A program made the translations under genes and the position numbers. Under the pieces are notes generated by a model. It was not told the origin of the DNA. It was given only the letters and a program-made list of their open reading frames with translations, and made no database searches. A DNA stretch of 64,000 bases from Archivesica marissinica (lineage: Eukaryota; Mollusca; Bivalvia; Venerida; Vesicomyidae): assembly GCA_014843695.1 (NCBI GenBank), contig CM026397.1, forward strand, positions 36,726,446-36,790,445. Reading direction: 5' to 3'. Position 1 is the stretch's first letter. Each line of letters opens with the position of its first letter. Shown one piece after another: positions 44,564-56,334 of the stretch.

Positions 44564-44714
44564 CAGTCTACATCCGTTATGTCGAACTCCGTCGGACCGA
44601 ACAAAATACTTAAACAATAAACAGATCCAGTTATATATGTAAAATGATAGTGTCTGAAACATGAATTTGATCCGACTTCGACATAACCGACTTTGACATA
44701 ACGGATGTTGACTG
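44564..44714. mobile_element. pogo-like MITE inserted in the 31-bp array
   Basis: TA at 44562-44563, left tip cagtctacatccgttatgtc, right tip tgacataacggatgttgact + g, TA at 44715-44716; 151 bp. Array units flank it on both sides. The same family is seen at 1-48, 45316-45384 and 58947-59149. Confidence 0.75.
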
Positions 44715-44881
44715 TAAATGGATATGTATTTGTGCTCACTCTATATACGGATATGTATTTGTGTATGTATGTAATACTTGTAGGATTTTGATTGTGTTTG
44801 TTTATACATATACACTGCAATATATGATTGAACTAAGACGAATGTGTAGTATCTATTGACTCTGCTGTTATATGTACCAGA

Positions 44882-47800
44882 ATGGTGAAAGTTCGAAGCC
44901 CCTACCAAGACCCACTGCGAGCACCTCAATTCAAGGTGATGCACAGTACGTATGAATACCGCCCGTACAACCCCAACAACCATGGAATACATGGCCAAGA
45001 GAGAACGGTGTATCAAAGACCACCACAGCCTGCTCAGAAACCCAAAATCCCAAAACCAAAAGTCCAGAAACCAAAAAGGACGTTTGAGTCAGGGCGAATG
45101 GGACCGGGGTATAAAGTTCATGAGTACCAGTATATAGAATATATACCCCCCACGCCGTACAAGCCGCCAGTGACAGATCGTCACAAATCCATGCCTGCTA
45201 AAATGTACAAAGGAGACGTGTATTATAAACTCGATAAAAACAATAACTACGCAATGAGAAACTGGGATTCTAGATATGTTAAAAGGTAAGTTTGGTTCCG
45301 TTTATATAGAATTTCGTTAAGTCAAACTTCGGTTATGTCGAAGTATTTTGTTCGGTCCGACGGAATTCGACATACCGGATGCATACTTATATAGATCTAA
45401 CAGAGCCCCGGTTGTGAGCAGGTCCCCAGGTTATAATTGCCTCACTCGGTTCTAAATTCTCCAACTATCCAACAGTTCACAATTATCTACTTAAAGCGAC
45501 ACTATATCGGTGAAAACGCAAATATCTGCGGAATGTAATTTGCTATTGTATGGTCTAATATTTTTCCAAATATATGCCTCAAATAGTATTTCAACAAATA
45601 AACAAACGTCGTATACGCGGTTTGTTGACATAGCAAAATAATGTAAATAGGGTCGACATGCATGCGTAATACAAAGCGTTTATCCTGAATAACACAACAC
45701 GAGTTATGCTACATACGTACCGTTATATCTCACATATATGCCTATGCATACTTATTTGTAGACTAACCTTAGTTATCTCTAAACGAAAGAATCGCGTGTT
45801 TAGTATTTTTTTTTTGTTTATACAAATTTATTTTAGCTCGATTGCGAAACAAGTTATTTCAACTTATATAAATCACTCTCGAGACCTCATTCCTGATGGA
45901 ATCCATCGCCATGAGGGAGAGAGAAGAGGCAACGTGGAATTTAAATGCCTTGCCTAAGGGCACAATCGTAACGGCTCCAGTGGGGCTCGAACTCCGGCCC
46001 TTTCGCACCTGAAGCGAACGTGCATCCACTGCGCTATCACGACTTCCGTTTAGTATTGACTTCAATGACAACAAAACGTCAATTCAGGAGCGTGTTTGTC
46101 CGTTATATGAACTCCTAATTTCACGTTTGAAAGTTTGTATACCATAAAAACACTGTTAATGTGATTCAACGTTAGTTTTTGGTGTATTTCGAAGAATTTA
46201 TAGTAGCACTTCATTTATTCATGAAAAATGCATTTTATTTGCTTTTTGCGATGTAATGTCGCTTTAAGGTGGAACAATAACAATACAAACTAATCACATA
46301 TGTCTACTAGTATTACTTCAGATGGTATTTTACACGGTCTTTAGCACATTTGTACATTACCATTGCTATATACTCTAGTATATAATGTAGGATTGCGTGT
46401 TCTATGTCCTCTAGTATATAATGTAGGATTGCGTGTTCTATGTCCTCTAGTATATAATGTAGGTGTGCGTTTTCTATGTCCTCTAGTATATAATGTAGGA
46501 TTGCGTGTTCTATGTCCTCTAGTATATAATGTAGGATTGCGTGTTCTATGTCCTCTAGTATATAATGTAGGATTGCGTGTTCTATGTCCTCTAGTATATA
46601 ATGTAGGTGTGCGTTTTCTATGTCCTCTAGTATATAATGTAGGATTGCGTTTTCTGGTCCTCTAGTATATAATGTAGTTGTGTGTTTTCTATGTCCTCTA
46701 GTATATAATGTAGTTGTGCGTTTTCTATGTCCTCTAGTATATAATGTAGGTGTGTGTTTTCTATGTCCTCTAGTATATAATGTAGGTGTGCGTTTTCTAT
46801 GTCCTCTAGTATATAATGTAGTTGTGCGTTTTCTATGTCCTCTAGTAAATAATGTAGTTGTGCGTTTTCTATGTCCTCTAGTATATAATGTAGGATTGCG
46901 TGTTCTATGTCCTCTAGTATATAATGTAGGATTGCGTTTTCTATGCCCTCGAGTATTTACTGTAGGTGTGCGTTTTCTATGTCCTCTAGTATATAATGTA
47001 GGATTGCGTGTTCTATGTCCTCTAGTATATAATGTAGGTGTGCGTTTTCTATGTCCTCTAGTATATAATGTAGGTGTGCGTTTTCTATGCCCTCTAGTAT
47101 ATAGTGTAGGATTGCGTGTTCTATGTCATCTAGTATATAATGTAGATGTGCGTTTTCTATGTCCTCGACCTCGAGTATATAATGTAGGATTGCGTTTTCT
47201 ATGTCCTCTAGTATATATTCAAGTGTCTATGTTATGCTGCCGACAATCGTTTGCGGTTATAGCTAGCAGACGCGTTGTCTGAGAACAGTTATTAATAATA
47301 AATAGGTTTTAGGTGCAAATGTAGATAAAGGGGTAGAAATTAGAAATTCTACACAAGACTATTATTAAAATATTATCTCTCAGCAAAGATATTTAAGCTG
47401 GGGATAGACTGGGTCTGTTGGGGAAACTATTCCATAGGCATATACTTCTATGGAAGAATGGGTGTATGCTAATCTCTCCAGGAGGCGTCGCTCATATGGG
47501 CAACCGGCAGCGACGATAAATAAACGTAAAACACGTGTATGTTATGCTGTGTCTGGATCATTGGTATTAGGTAGTTCAGGTTTTCTAGTGTGGACAATAT
47601 TGTGGTGGGCAATAAACACGAGGCTATTTTGTATACTATACAAGAACGTTACAGCACTAATGTTTCGTCAAGGTTCAGGGTCTGTCAGATTTTGATATTG
47701 AATCATTTGGATGGTCACGCTACTCGTATAGTTATAGTTTTTAAGTATGTATCTGGCAGCTGATCTTTGGACTTGGTCTATTTTGAATATTTGATATTTT

Positions 47801-50800
47801 GCCACGAGTGCCAGCCAAACGGTTGAACAGTACTGAAATTTGAGGTCTCACGTGCGTCTTATGTGCTTTTTGCTTCATGTTTTTACATTCATATTTGTGA
47901 ATAGAACGGAGTTATTAGCTTGTGTTGTTGTATTGTTTATGTGTTTGGTCCCTGAGAGGTCGTGTCTGAGTGTTAATCCAAGGTAGTTTACGGAATCAGT
48001 GGAGTTGAGTTTGCCACCTTGAAATGTACAAGGGACAATAAGAGTGTTCTTTCTTGTGCGGGTAAGTCTTAGTACTTCACATTTATCGGGATTAAATTCC
48101 ATGGACCAATCTTTCTTCCCAGGTTTCGAGAGACTGTAGATCTCTCTGCAATGTTGGGCATCAATGGTCGATTTCATTTTTAAATACACCACAGTATAAT
48201 CAAGGTAACTGTATCCGGTAGATTTATGTTGGCGAGAAATAAACAAGGTCCTAAAACAGATCATTGAGGCACTCCAGAACGGACAAGTCAGTTGTCTGAT
48301 TCTTGACCATCAACGCCAACTTTCTTGGAACGGTAATTGGGGACTGAATGAACTAAGATTGAAATCCCATCATTTACGTTTAACCTAGGCAGTCTAATAA
48401 TGAGTTTATGGTCGTCCACCTTATCAAATGCCTTACTGAAGTCCATGAATATGATATCTGTTTCTTGACCTTGTTTCTAATCTGCCATGAACTTCTTAGG
48501 TGAAACTCACAAGCTATGATTCACAACTATGTGTTGACATAAACATATCGTGGGTCCGTATTGTGAGCCTCTGTTGCCAGGTTGCTTAGCGTGGTGTTAT
48601 TGTGAACCTCAGATGTCAGGTTGTCTAGCGTGCTGTTATTGTGAACTGGGCTCAGAATAGTGTGTTATGTTCATCAAGGAAAGCCAGAACATTTGACACA
48701 AGGATGTGTTCCGTCTATTTAGATGCAATGCATGCGCTCGAGGTACATCGTGGATGCATCATGTACATACGATAGTAGTAGGGCATCTATCCTGATATAT
48801 ACATTTATTGAAATATACCTATACATTGACAGGCGGGGTGACCAGACATTAAATTAATACAAGTATCGTGTATATATCAGCTTTTGACTTTATTGTTTTG
48901 AACTGACAAATGTTACAAAATTCCGATAGACCACAAGAGAAATACAGAGAGAAAGCGCAGCCAAATGACGACCCCAGGGACAAACCAGTTCTGGCTACTG
49001 TAGCCCCTATACCAATGAAAAGAACACCACTACCACCGCCCGTGAAGAAATCGTTTAGAACGACAACGACACAAACTGAGGTAAGACAATATCTTATATA
49101 TTTATATTATATTTATCATAATCTACCTGGATGTCATCTACGTTTACTTAAGGAATGAATCGCGGGTTAATAGTTTCCATCGGGGAATGAACTACATTAG
49201 CCGTGTTTGGATATAGCGTGGATGCCTTAGGATTCCACACACTTTAACCACGCCCAATATAGTTCATACCCGGATGGAAAGTATTAACCCGCGATTCATT
49301 ACTTATATTTACATTAATTATTCTTTACAATGAGACAAAGACAAAAAATTACACTTTCCAATGGAAATGTATTTAGTCAAATTTGCGACTCACCGTGTGG
49401 CGGGGATCTGGTAATTAGACCATCCTTGGAACAGCGCAAACTGTAAGACACGCCTTTTCACGGGACGAACGTTGCCTAACACTGCGAATACGCATGCCCG
49501 TAATATCGAGTGCGCATGTCAGCTGCATATCATTAGTTGGAAACCCTCATACGAAATTGTATGCAATCAGAGCACATACGTTGATGATATACATACACTC
49601 GTTACTGGCATGCAAGTTCATTTCGGTACCCATTACTCGCTCATTTTAGTACTGGGTGGAATTAGAAATAGCTGGTGGGACTGTCTCATACTTATTCTTC
49701 CAAATAAATAAATTATTATTTTGTAAATTGCTTAAGTTTATTTTAGTGTAAACCTTATTTATTTTAACTTATATTATAACCGCATTGCTTCTTCTCTCTC
49801 CCTCGTGGCGATGGATTCCATCAGGAATGAGGTATCGAGAGTGATTAATATATACTAGTGGACATAGAAAACGCACACATACATTATATGAGTATTAGTA
49901 CATGAAAACGAAATAAGAAGGATTCCATCAAAGATATATCACATCTTTATTACAAAACACTAAACTGAACAACTGAACATATTCCAAAAAGTTTAAAACT
50001 ATGTATTTATATAGTTATTGTTTTTCATGTAAAACCTTACTTATTCGAAGTATGCGTTTTCTATATCCTCTAGTATATATGTTACCTCAGTTTGTATCGT
50101 TGTCGTTTTAAAAGATTTCTTGACCGCAAGAGTACATTTTCTATGTCCTCTAGTATATATACCTTACTTACACAGACTAATTGCAAAATTGTTCAAAACC
50201 TGTCCAAATTTATATATTACGCAAATTTAGTAAGAAATTAAAAAACATTAGACACCACAACCATCTATGCTCTTCTGAAAATGTATCCATGTCTTTCCAT
50301 TGTACTTTGTTTATATATGTATTTTTGGCTATAAGTATGTTGTCATATTTAATGCAATAAATATATTGAATTGAATTGAATTGAATATAAGTTGTAAGAA
50401 CTTGTTTCACAATCGAACTAATACTAGAATAAATGTGAGTGTTTCAATGTGTATGGATATAACGCATAAAGCGTCAAATGCATTTTACTTTTATCGTTTA
50501 GGCTTCAAAAACCCAAACCTTGGGAACCCAGTATGAGTACGAGAAAGCGAAGAACATGTCGGTACAGACGGACTATTCCCTCTCACTGTTAGCAGGTAAC
50601 AGCTTGTGTGTACATGTATGTAACGGTGTGTGTATTAACTCACTATGTACGGATCTGTAGTCCAGGGATCGCAGATTCGATCCCCCGTCTGACCTTAATA
50701 AAATTAACAGTCTTTCAGATTGGGACGTTAAACCGAGGTCTCGTGCCGGTGCTGTACACCGTGCACGTAAAAGAACCAGAGGAGACTCTGGAATGGGTCT

Positions 50801-51856
50801 CTCTGTCTGTATCATTGCACGATCCTCCAAATATCTAAAAGGACTAATCTCTTCAGGAGGCGTCGCTTATATGGGCAACCGGTAGCGACGATAAATAAAC
50901 GTAAAACACACACACCAGTATGTACGCTGGCATGTACGTAGCCCCGTCAGTTCCATCAGTAGAGCATACACTCCTAAGCGAGCGGTCACGAATTCTAGTC
51001 CCGGACTTGTTTGTGTATTTTCTCACCCTAGTTACATGCATAGTATATGTGCGTTTATAGTTTGCCCACTTCCTGGAGAGATCAGTCAGTTTAGATATTG
51101 GAGGATATTAGAATAAATAATTCTTTGCCGTTTTCATTTGACGTTACGCATTTCTAAATTTCTTTTAAAAAAAAGTTAATATTCCATGATAAAAGACAAT
51201 TACTATATGAAAAATTGAAGGATTAAAACAGACAAGTTGGTGCGTATAATCATAGTATTGCTATCTCTTTGAAACATATACTCGACAAAAGAAGCAACCA
51301 TCTGGACCAGCCAGGAAAATATTTACAAAGTTAACATAGTTATTTAAAACTGTAAGAATACTATAACATTATACACGTGTATATCGGCATTTATCCGTGC
51401 TATGATAACGAAATTTACTATAAAACACTTTACACAGGCACACAGTCGGACGGCCCTATGAGGAACTCAACTAAGCAGATTGCACCTGTTCAAGAAAGGA
51501 CCAGGACCCCTCAGTATGCGGCGTCATACAAACGAACACCGTCTCCTAAGCGACGCTCTCCTTCACCTAGAGTTGCATCAGATACAAGATGGACGCCTTC
51601 ACCGGAAGTACGCGAAACGGTGTACTCTCCTACAAATGCAACTCCGTCACGACATTTCGAACCTGTGAATGTGTTTATTCCAGCAATGAGCGAGCCACTA
51701 CCGCAAATGAAATCGTACCCAGATGCTGCCATAGCATCCCGGCCAAACAACAATTATTCAGGAAATGGAATGTTCCCTTACCAAAGTTCACAATCTCGCC
51801 TGCCCCCAGAAATCACTGCGTGCATTGAAGCTTACGATTGCGCTCACGGTCCATGA
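44882..51856 (+). CDS. Gene D: basic Pro/Ser-rich protein, paralogue of gene C
   Basis: Coding exons: 44882-45285, 48930-49080, 50502-50595, 51438-51856; 1068 nt, 355 aa; phases 2, 0, 1 match throughout. The start codon is two bases into its exon, after the acceptor atgtaccag, which fits splicing from the 5' UTR exon at about 39045. Residues 1-134 are Pro/Lys/Tyr-rich (QRPPQPAQKPKIPKPKVQKP) and contain the block conserved with C, MYKGDVYYKLDKNNNYAMRN. Exon 2 ends SFRTTTTQTE. Exon 3 has NMSVQTDY and is 27 nt longer than in C. The last exon holds KRTPSPKRRSPSPR and RWTPSPEVRETVYSP and ends near DCAHGP; it corresponds to C's exons 4 and 5 without their intron. No signal peptide or membrane segment; probably cytoplasmic. 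The function is not recognised. Confidence 0.75.
45316..45384. mobile_element. pogo-like MITE fragment
   Basis: gttaagtcaaacttcggtta, tgtcgaag and gtccgacggaattcgacata belong to the MITE at 58947-59149; one end is missing. It starts about 30 bp after a gene D donor. Confidence 0.55.
45822..46047 (-). mobile_element. SINE-C, full length
   Basis: Tail at the left (tttatacaaatttattttag), head at the right (ggaagtcgtgatagcgcagt on the minus strand). Confidence 0.8.
46370..47218 (-). repeat. 36-bp minisatellite in gene D intron
   Basis: About 23 units of the same 36-bp sequence as in gene C (ctatgtcctctagtatataa + tgtaggtgtgcgtttt), with a second variant (taggattgcgtgttct) not seen in C. It lies in the intron between gene D coding exons 1 and 2, whereas the gene C array lies after exon 2. 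Confidence 0.9.
47467..47538 (+). mobile_element. SINE-A 3' fragment
   Basis: tctccaggaggcgtcgctca, tatgggcaaccggcagcgac, gataaataaacgtaaaacac. Confidence 0.7.
47675..48500 (-). pseudogene. Degraded non-LTR reverse transcriptase (jockey/CR1-like)
   Basis: On the minus strand, in order: DIIFMDFSKAFDKVDDHKL (RT motif 2a/A; 48460-48405), SGVPQ (motif B), then SMEFNPDKCEVLRLTRTRKN and NYLGLTLRHDL (palm and thumb), and VQRSAARYILKNYNYTSSVT (C-terminal connection). Several stops and frameshifts interrupt it and the YADD-region catalytic residues are not preserved, so it is dead. It lies in gene D's intron, antisense to it. Confidence 0.85.
49154..49300. mobile_element. Foldback MITE next to gene D exon 2
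   Basis: Arms of about 55 bp with about seven mismatches: left aatgaatcgcgggttaatag + tttccatcgggg; right ends ggaaagtattaacccgcgat + tcatt. The spacer is about 35 bp and the element 147 bp. Confidence 0.7.
49855..50127 (-). pseudogene. Inverted partial copy of gene C exon 2 and following intron
   Basis: On the minus strand it reads gcggtcaagaaatcttttaa, aacgacaacgatacaaactg, ag/gtaacatatatactagagg, then about 200 bp of intron including atcttttgatggaatcctt-like sequence and the first unit of the 36-bp minisatellite. It matches 30548-30810 at roughly 90% by eye. The retained intron shows it is a DNA copy, not an mRNA copy. It matches gene C rather than the neighbouring gene D exon 2. Confidence 0.75.
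50160..50387 (+). mobile_element. Non-LTR element 3' end with (AATTG)n tail
   Basis: AT-rich 3' UTR-like sequence ending gcaataaatatattgaattg + aattgaattgaat. A tail of short direct repeats after an A/T-rich end is typical of LINE insertions. No ORF remains. Confidence 0.5.
50648..50918 (+). mobile_element. SINE-A with deleted anticodon arm
   Basis: cggatctgtagtccagggat joins the D-arm to the T-arm side (about 25 bp missing), then the complete body and 3' hairpin. It lies in gene D's last intron, about 50 bp after the donor. Confidence 0.75.
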
Positions 51857-51990
51857 TAACATAGTAGATAGTGAAAACACCATCAATTGCTCTTTCTTGA
51901 TTCTGTTTTAATTCTAGTCATAAAGACTACCGAAAAGTGTGGCATGCTGCTTAATAGCCAGTAATAATTTATTGTACTATGATTGTGTTA

Positions 51991-51996
51991 AATAAA
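51991..51996 (+). terminator. Poly(A) signal AATAAA of gene D
   Basis: aataaa lies 135 nt downstream of the gene D stop codon at 51854-51856. Confidence 0.55.
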
Positions 51997-52457
51997 TATC
52001 AACTATGGAACGCCGTTGCATGTTGTTTTTGAGTGGTACAATATTCACACGGCTCCATAATACTGTACTTATGCTTTATTAGGATTATGTTAAGATATGA
52101 ACTATGGAACGCCGTTGCATATTGTCTTTGAGTGGATATATTGTCACTGCTCCAGTATGAGCATCATTACTGTCCGTGTGTTATATTATAATGTTCTCAG
52201 ATGAGTGCTATAAGATACTGGGTACCCAGTGGTTAAAATAGTTATCAGTAACACGTGGCAATACCTGATCAGAGTTATTGTTCTTACTTGTATGTGCAGA
52301 GTGTTAGTGTTCATGTAATTGGCTGCAGTTACCTAACTTGTTTTCATCTATTTATATCATCATTAGTGCTATCATGTAGAAGTGTAGTGACGTATGTGAT
52401 GACGTCACGGAATTCGTGTAGCATGTACACTATTGTGCAAAATAGCAGGTTCTGCTA

Positions 52458-52573
<116 letters not shown>

Positions 52574-52995
52574 TACACTATCGAGTTCTTCGTGAAAAAT
52601 GTACTTAAATCAGTGATATAATATAATATCATTTACAAATATTCAGTGCACACACGATTAGGTTATTTCGACCAATCAGTTGTCGCTGAATGTTAGGATT
52701 GTAGATTTACTGCTTGATATCAAGGTATCCCGGTGTTACTGGTTTCCGACGATGTAGTACATATCGGACTCCTATAGGTTTAGCATTGCCATACTGCAAA
52801 TAAATACATACATCACCAAATAAACAATATTTTACCATTCATTCACAAAAATCTCGAAGAAAACCGACTGTTTACTTTTTGAGAAAAGTTGACAAAATAC
52901 CTCATTCTCAGTAATCCGGAATGACCTCACATGTTTTAGCCTAACTGTGGAAATTGCCTACAGTGCGACCATTAGTATGTAAGCAACAGTTCTTT

Positions 52996-53185
52996 CAAGG
53001 TATGTTTATTTATATTTCCGGTAACTGGAGCGTGAAATATCGCGTGATCTCGCGCGACTTGCTATTCCCACAGCGAAAACCCGTTCTGGGCGAAAATTCT
53101 TCCCGCCGGGATATGTGTAACAATTATATCAATTCATTTAGGATTTAACATTTTGATAAAAGAATCTTTTGATTAAATCCATTTA
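52996..53185 (+). repeat. 190-bp direct repeat, left copy
   Basis: From caaggtatgtttatttatat to gattaaatccattta. It is identical by eye to 54672-54861, at an offset of 1676 bp. LTR-like TG...CA ends are absent. Confidence 0.8.
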
Positions 53186-53819
53186 TTACCAAAGTGACAT
53201 ATGTCTTAGATTTGTTTCCAGTATTAGCAGTGAATACTGTAAACGGTGATATGTTGATTCAGATTGTTAGCGACTATGCATGATTGCATTATGGTTTTGT
53301 TAAATAACTACCAACTATGGAACGCCCATGAATATTGGCTCCACACATGGCTCCATATTATTGTACTTATATTGTAGTTGGATTTTTATTCAGTGAACTA
53401 TGGAACGCCGTTGCATTTTGTCTTTTGAGTTGTTCTGTACTCATGGCTCCATACCAAGAATCAGCATGTACGTGTGGTGTATTATACGTTACGGAATGAC
53501 CAGTGGTTACCGTATGTCGTTGTACCACGTGGCGAATATGACCACAGAGTTATTGTTCGTACCTGTACACGAAGTGCCTTTTATTCATGTGATGGTATGC
53601 AGTTATCTACCTTGAATATATCTATTCATATCCTCATTTGTGTTTTCATTTTACTGTGTAGTGTCTGATATCTGACGTATCGTGACAAACATCATGTGGC
53701 ACGTGTACAATAGTTCTTATATAATGCGTTATGTTATAGGAACTTACACATGAAGGTTGATATGGTATGTTCCATAGGTCATCTATATTTTAAGCTTCTT
53801 CCCTCGGACGTATATTCCC

Positions 53820-54300
53820 GGTGAGGATTTGGTGGACGTTAGAGATCGCCAACTGTTGTTTAAGGCCGGACTACGTACCGCAGCCACTTTTGTTTGTATT
53901 CCCGGAGACGTCATTTGCTTTATTTACTGCCTGGATACGGTACGCCGGAGCCGTTGCCTTCATTGTGTGCGGCTTAACCATTCACATCGATGTTCTTGGC
54001 GGACTTGAGGAACAGCTCAAGGAAACCAACACTATCCCGGGAGCCAAAATGGATCATCGCTGTCAGGATTGAAACCTGTTATTTGCCTGCGTTACGTGTG
54101 TTAGTTTATTATAGTCGATGTGACTCAGTCATCAGTTCTTGATGACCATGTGTTTGTTGTCCGTGTAGTTAACGGAACATTTATTCCACATAGAGAGTTT
54201 TCTCTCTGTGACTAGTAACAACCAGTTGCGTGGAAGTTTAGCTTCCACCGAGGACAGTTATCCGTGTGTGATGGATATATTTCATCAACTCATGTTACCT
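53820..54300 (+). other. Unrecognised sequence between the 190-bp direct repeats
   Basis: A frame near 53822-54060 has coding-like composition (DLVDVRDRQLLFKAGLRTAA) but a stop, and no family is recognised. A 25-bp motif (atggatatatttcatcaact + catgt at 54271-54295) recurs inverted at 54862-54886 beside the right 190-bp repeat. Confidence 0.3.
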
Positions 54301-54471
54301 TTGTTTTAACATACCATTAATGTAAATATTTATTATTCGTTGTACATTAAATGTATTACTATTGTACATGAGTGTTGATTGTGTCTCGTTGTTTATTGTG
54401 ATCAAGCTTTGCATGCGGCCCAATCCTGTTACAAACTGAAACACCCGGGAATCATTGTAAGGAAAGAGTGT

Positions 54472-54957
54472 TTGTGTTTTACGTGCATTTATCGTTGCCC
54501 ATATGAGCGACGCCTCCTGAAGAGATTGGTCATTTTAGATTGTTGGTAGGATAGTGCAATGATACAGACAGAGACCCATTCCAGAGTCTCCTCTGGTTCT
54601 TTTACGTGCACGGTGTAAAGCACCGACACGAGATCTCGGTTTAACGTCCCATCTGAAAGAATGGAAGTGCACAAGGTATGTTTATTTATATTTCCGGTAA
54701 CTGGAGCGTGAAATATCGCGTGATCTCGCGCGACTTGCTATTCCCACAGCGAAAACCCGTTCTGGGCGAAAATTCTTCCCGCCGGGATATGTGTAACAAT
54801 TATATCAATTCATTTAGGATTTAACATTTTGATAAAAGAATCTTTTGATTAAATCCATTTACATGAGTTGATGAAATATATCCATCAAACGGGGATCGAA
54901 CCTGCGATCCCTGGATTACCAGTTCAGCGTGATACCACTGGACTACAGATCCGTCTG
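54472..54957 (-). mobile_element. SINE-A split by the right 190-bp repeat copy
   Basis: 54472-54660 holds the SINE-A 3' half and 54891-54957 its tRNA-like head (aacggggatcgaacctgcga to tccgtctg). Between them are the second 190-bp repeat (54672-54861) and the 25-bp inverted motif. About 20 bp of the SINE is missing at the junction. Confidence 0.75.
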
Positions 54958-55310
54958 TAAAGAAAGAAAAATGTGTTCTGCTTTATATACTTGTATGTTT
55001 GATTTTAAACCAACTGACTTGGACTCGTGCATGATATTTTTTTAGACCAATAAATTAATAAGAAAATTACATTTGGACCAGTTCATTTATCAAAATGGTT
55101 ATACTGTTGTCTTAAAATAGTAATATTACTGGCAAAATGTGCAGATCCTGATGAGACGACTCGTCATGAGCCGGCTCATCTGGATCTACACTTTGTGTAA
55201 GCCTATATAGATGTATGTGGTGTTGAAAGGGTTAAACATATTGTAATGCTTTCAAATAACATTCATATACACAAAATGTACAATAGATATACAATACACA
55301 CTATGTTAAA

Positions 55311-55530
55311 GTTTATTTAACGTCGCTACAGGTTGTCCATTTGAGCTACGGGCAGTTTAACTAACAACACCTTTCTTAGGCAGACTACAGCTGTTAACCA
55401 GTAATTGGTGCACCAACCTCCGTAAGAAACTGCCAATGTTTTCATATAAAGAGACAAGCTCGAATCAGTGATGATATGTTACAGTGGTATACATGTCAGC
55501 AACCATAATTACTCAACAACATAGGCGAAT
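55311..55530 (-). mobile_element. SINE-B with the SINE-A-type tail, diverged
   Basis: aagtttatttaacgtcgcta, ggttgtccatttgagctacg, ccaacctccgtaagaaactg, gttacagtggtatacatgtc. Confidence 0.65.
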
Positions 55531-55539
55531 CGTTGTCAA

Positions 55540-55930
55540 GTGACACACCCAGGGTTCATTGTAAAGAAAGAAAAATGGTTTCCGCTCCAGGTCCATCTCC
55601 TCACTGCGTACAAGTCGCGGTCGGGGCACATCTTGCAGCAGTGTAGGATTCTGGGATCTTCCGGAGTTCGACCTTGCAACAAGGGACACACTCTTCACCA
55701 CCGTTGTTTTACGGAAGTGGTGTTGGTATGGACATACCCTGGAGTGACAGAGACGACAATATGTCTAACTGCCAGATCCGTTTATATGCTGCTGCAAGAT
55801 GACTAACAGTGGGGAGGGTGGCCCTGAGACGAGCCGATCCGTTCAGAATTAGGAGACCTGAATAGGAAGAATATGCCTCCTTCAGTTGTCATTTTATCGC
55901 ACCATCATCGAATACTTCAAGACCATCACA
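55540..55930. other. No gene recognised
   Basis: About 390 bp with short open frames on both strands but no splice-supported exon, domain or repeat that I can name. Confidence 0.3.
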
Positions 55931-55936
55931 CTACGT

Positions 55937-56130
55937 GTGGCATCCGTTGTCCAATGGTAGGGCATCGGATTTGGAATCGATCTGTCCCGGGTTCGATACT
56001 CGGTCAGGCCACGTATGTAGTGTCATTGAGCAAGGCACCTCATTGCTTAGTACTGGTTAACTACTTAGGTCGTCTAAGCTTGCCCAGGAAAACATGTCTA
56101 CATCCCTGCAAGGGGTTTGACATTAATGGA
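55937..56130 (+). mobile_element. SINE-E (tRNA-like head, GAGGGG-hairpin tail)
   Basis: The head gtggcatccgttgtccaatg, ggcatcggatttggaatcga has anticodon loop tttggaa; box B gggttcgatactc. The body runs actggttaactacttaggtc; the tail is acatccctgcaaggggtttg + acattaatgg. Confidence 0.65.
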
Positions 56131-56334
56131 ACATACATACACACATACAAGACATAACTCTACAACTCTACAGACACTTCATGAATAATCAATGCAAAAA
56201 TATAATCATATGAGACTACTCGCCCACATTGTACGCCGGCGGCGAGGACACATATACTGAACTACCACCATCGGTTTCCGCTCAATATACTTGTGTGTTT
56301 GATTTTGGGTTTTAAATTCCCACCAATAGCTTGG

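Larger units (their letters stand above)
49786..50432 (+). mobile_element. SINE-C split by a composite insertion
   Basis: 49786-49851 (tctctctccctcgtggcgat to gagagtgattaatata) continues at about 50388-50432 (ataagttgtaagaacttgtt). The 535 bp between is an insertion made of an inverted gene C fragment plus a LINE-like 3' end. Confidence 0.75.

Noticed and set aside
40168..44620. Very long plus-strand ORFs (up to 1124 aa)
   Set aside because: They are translations of a stop-free 31-bp satellite in all three frames, with no start context, splice support or codon bias; annotated as a repeat.
52996..54861. LTR retrotransposon
   Set aside because: The 190-bp direct repeats lack TG...CA ends, a primer-binding site and any gag-pol coding sequence between them.
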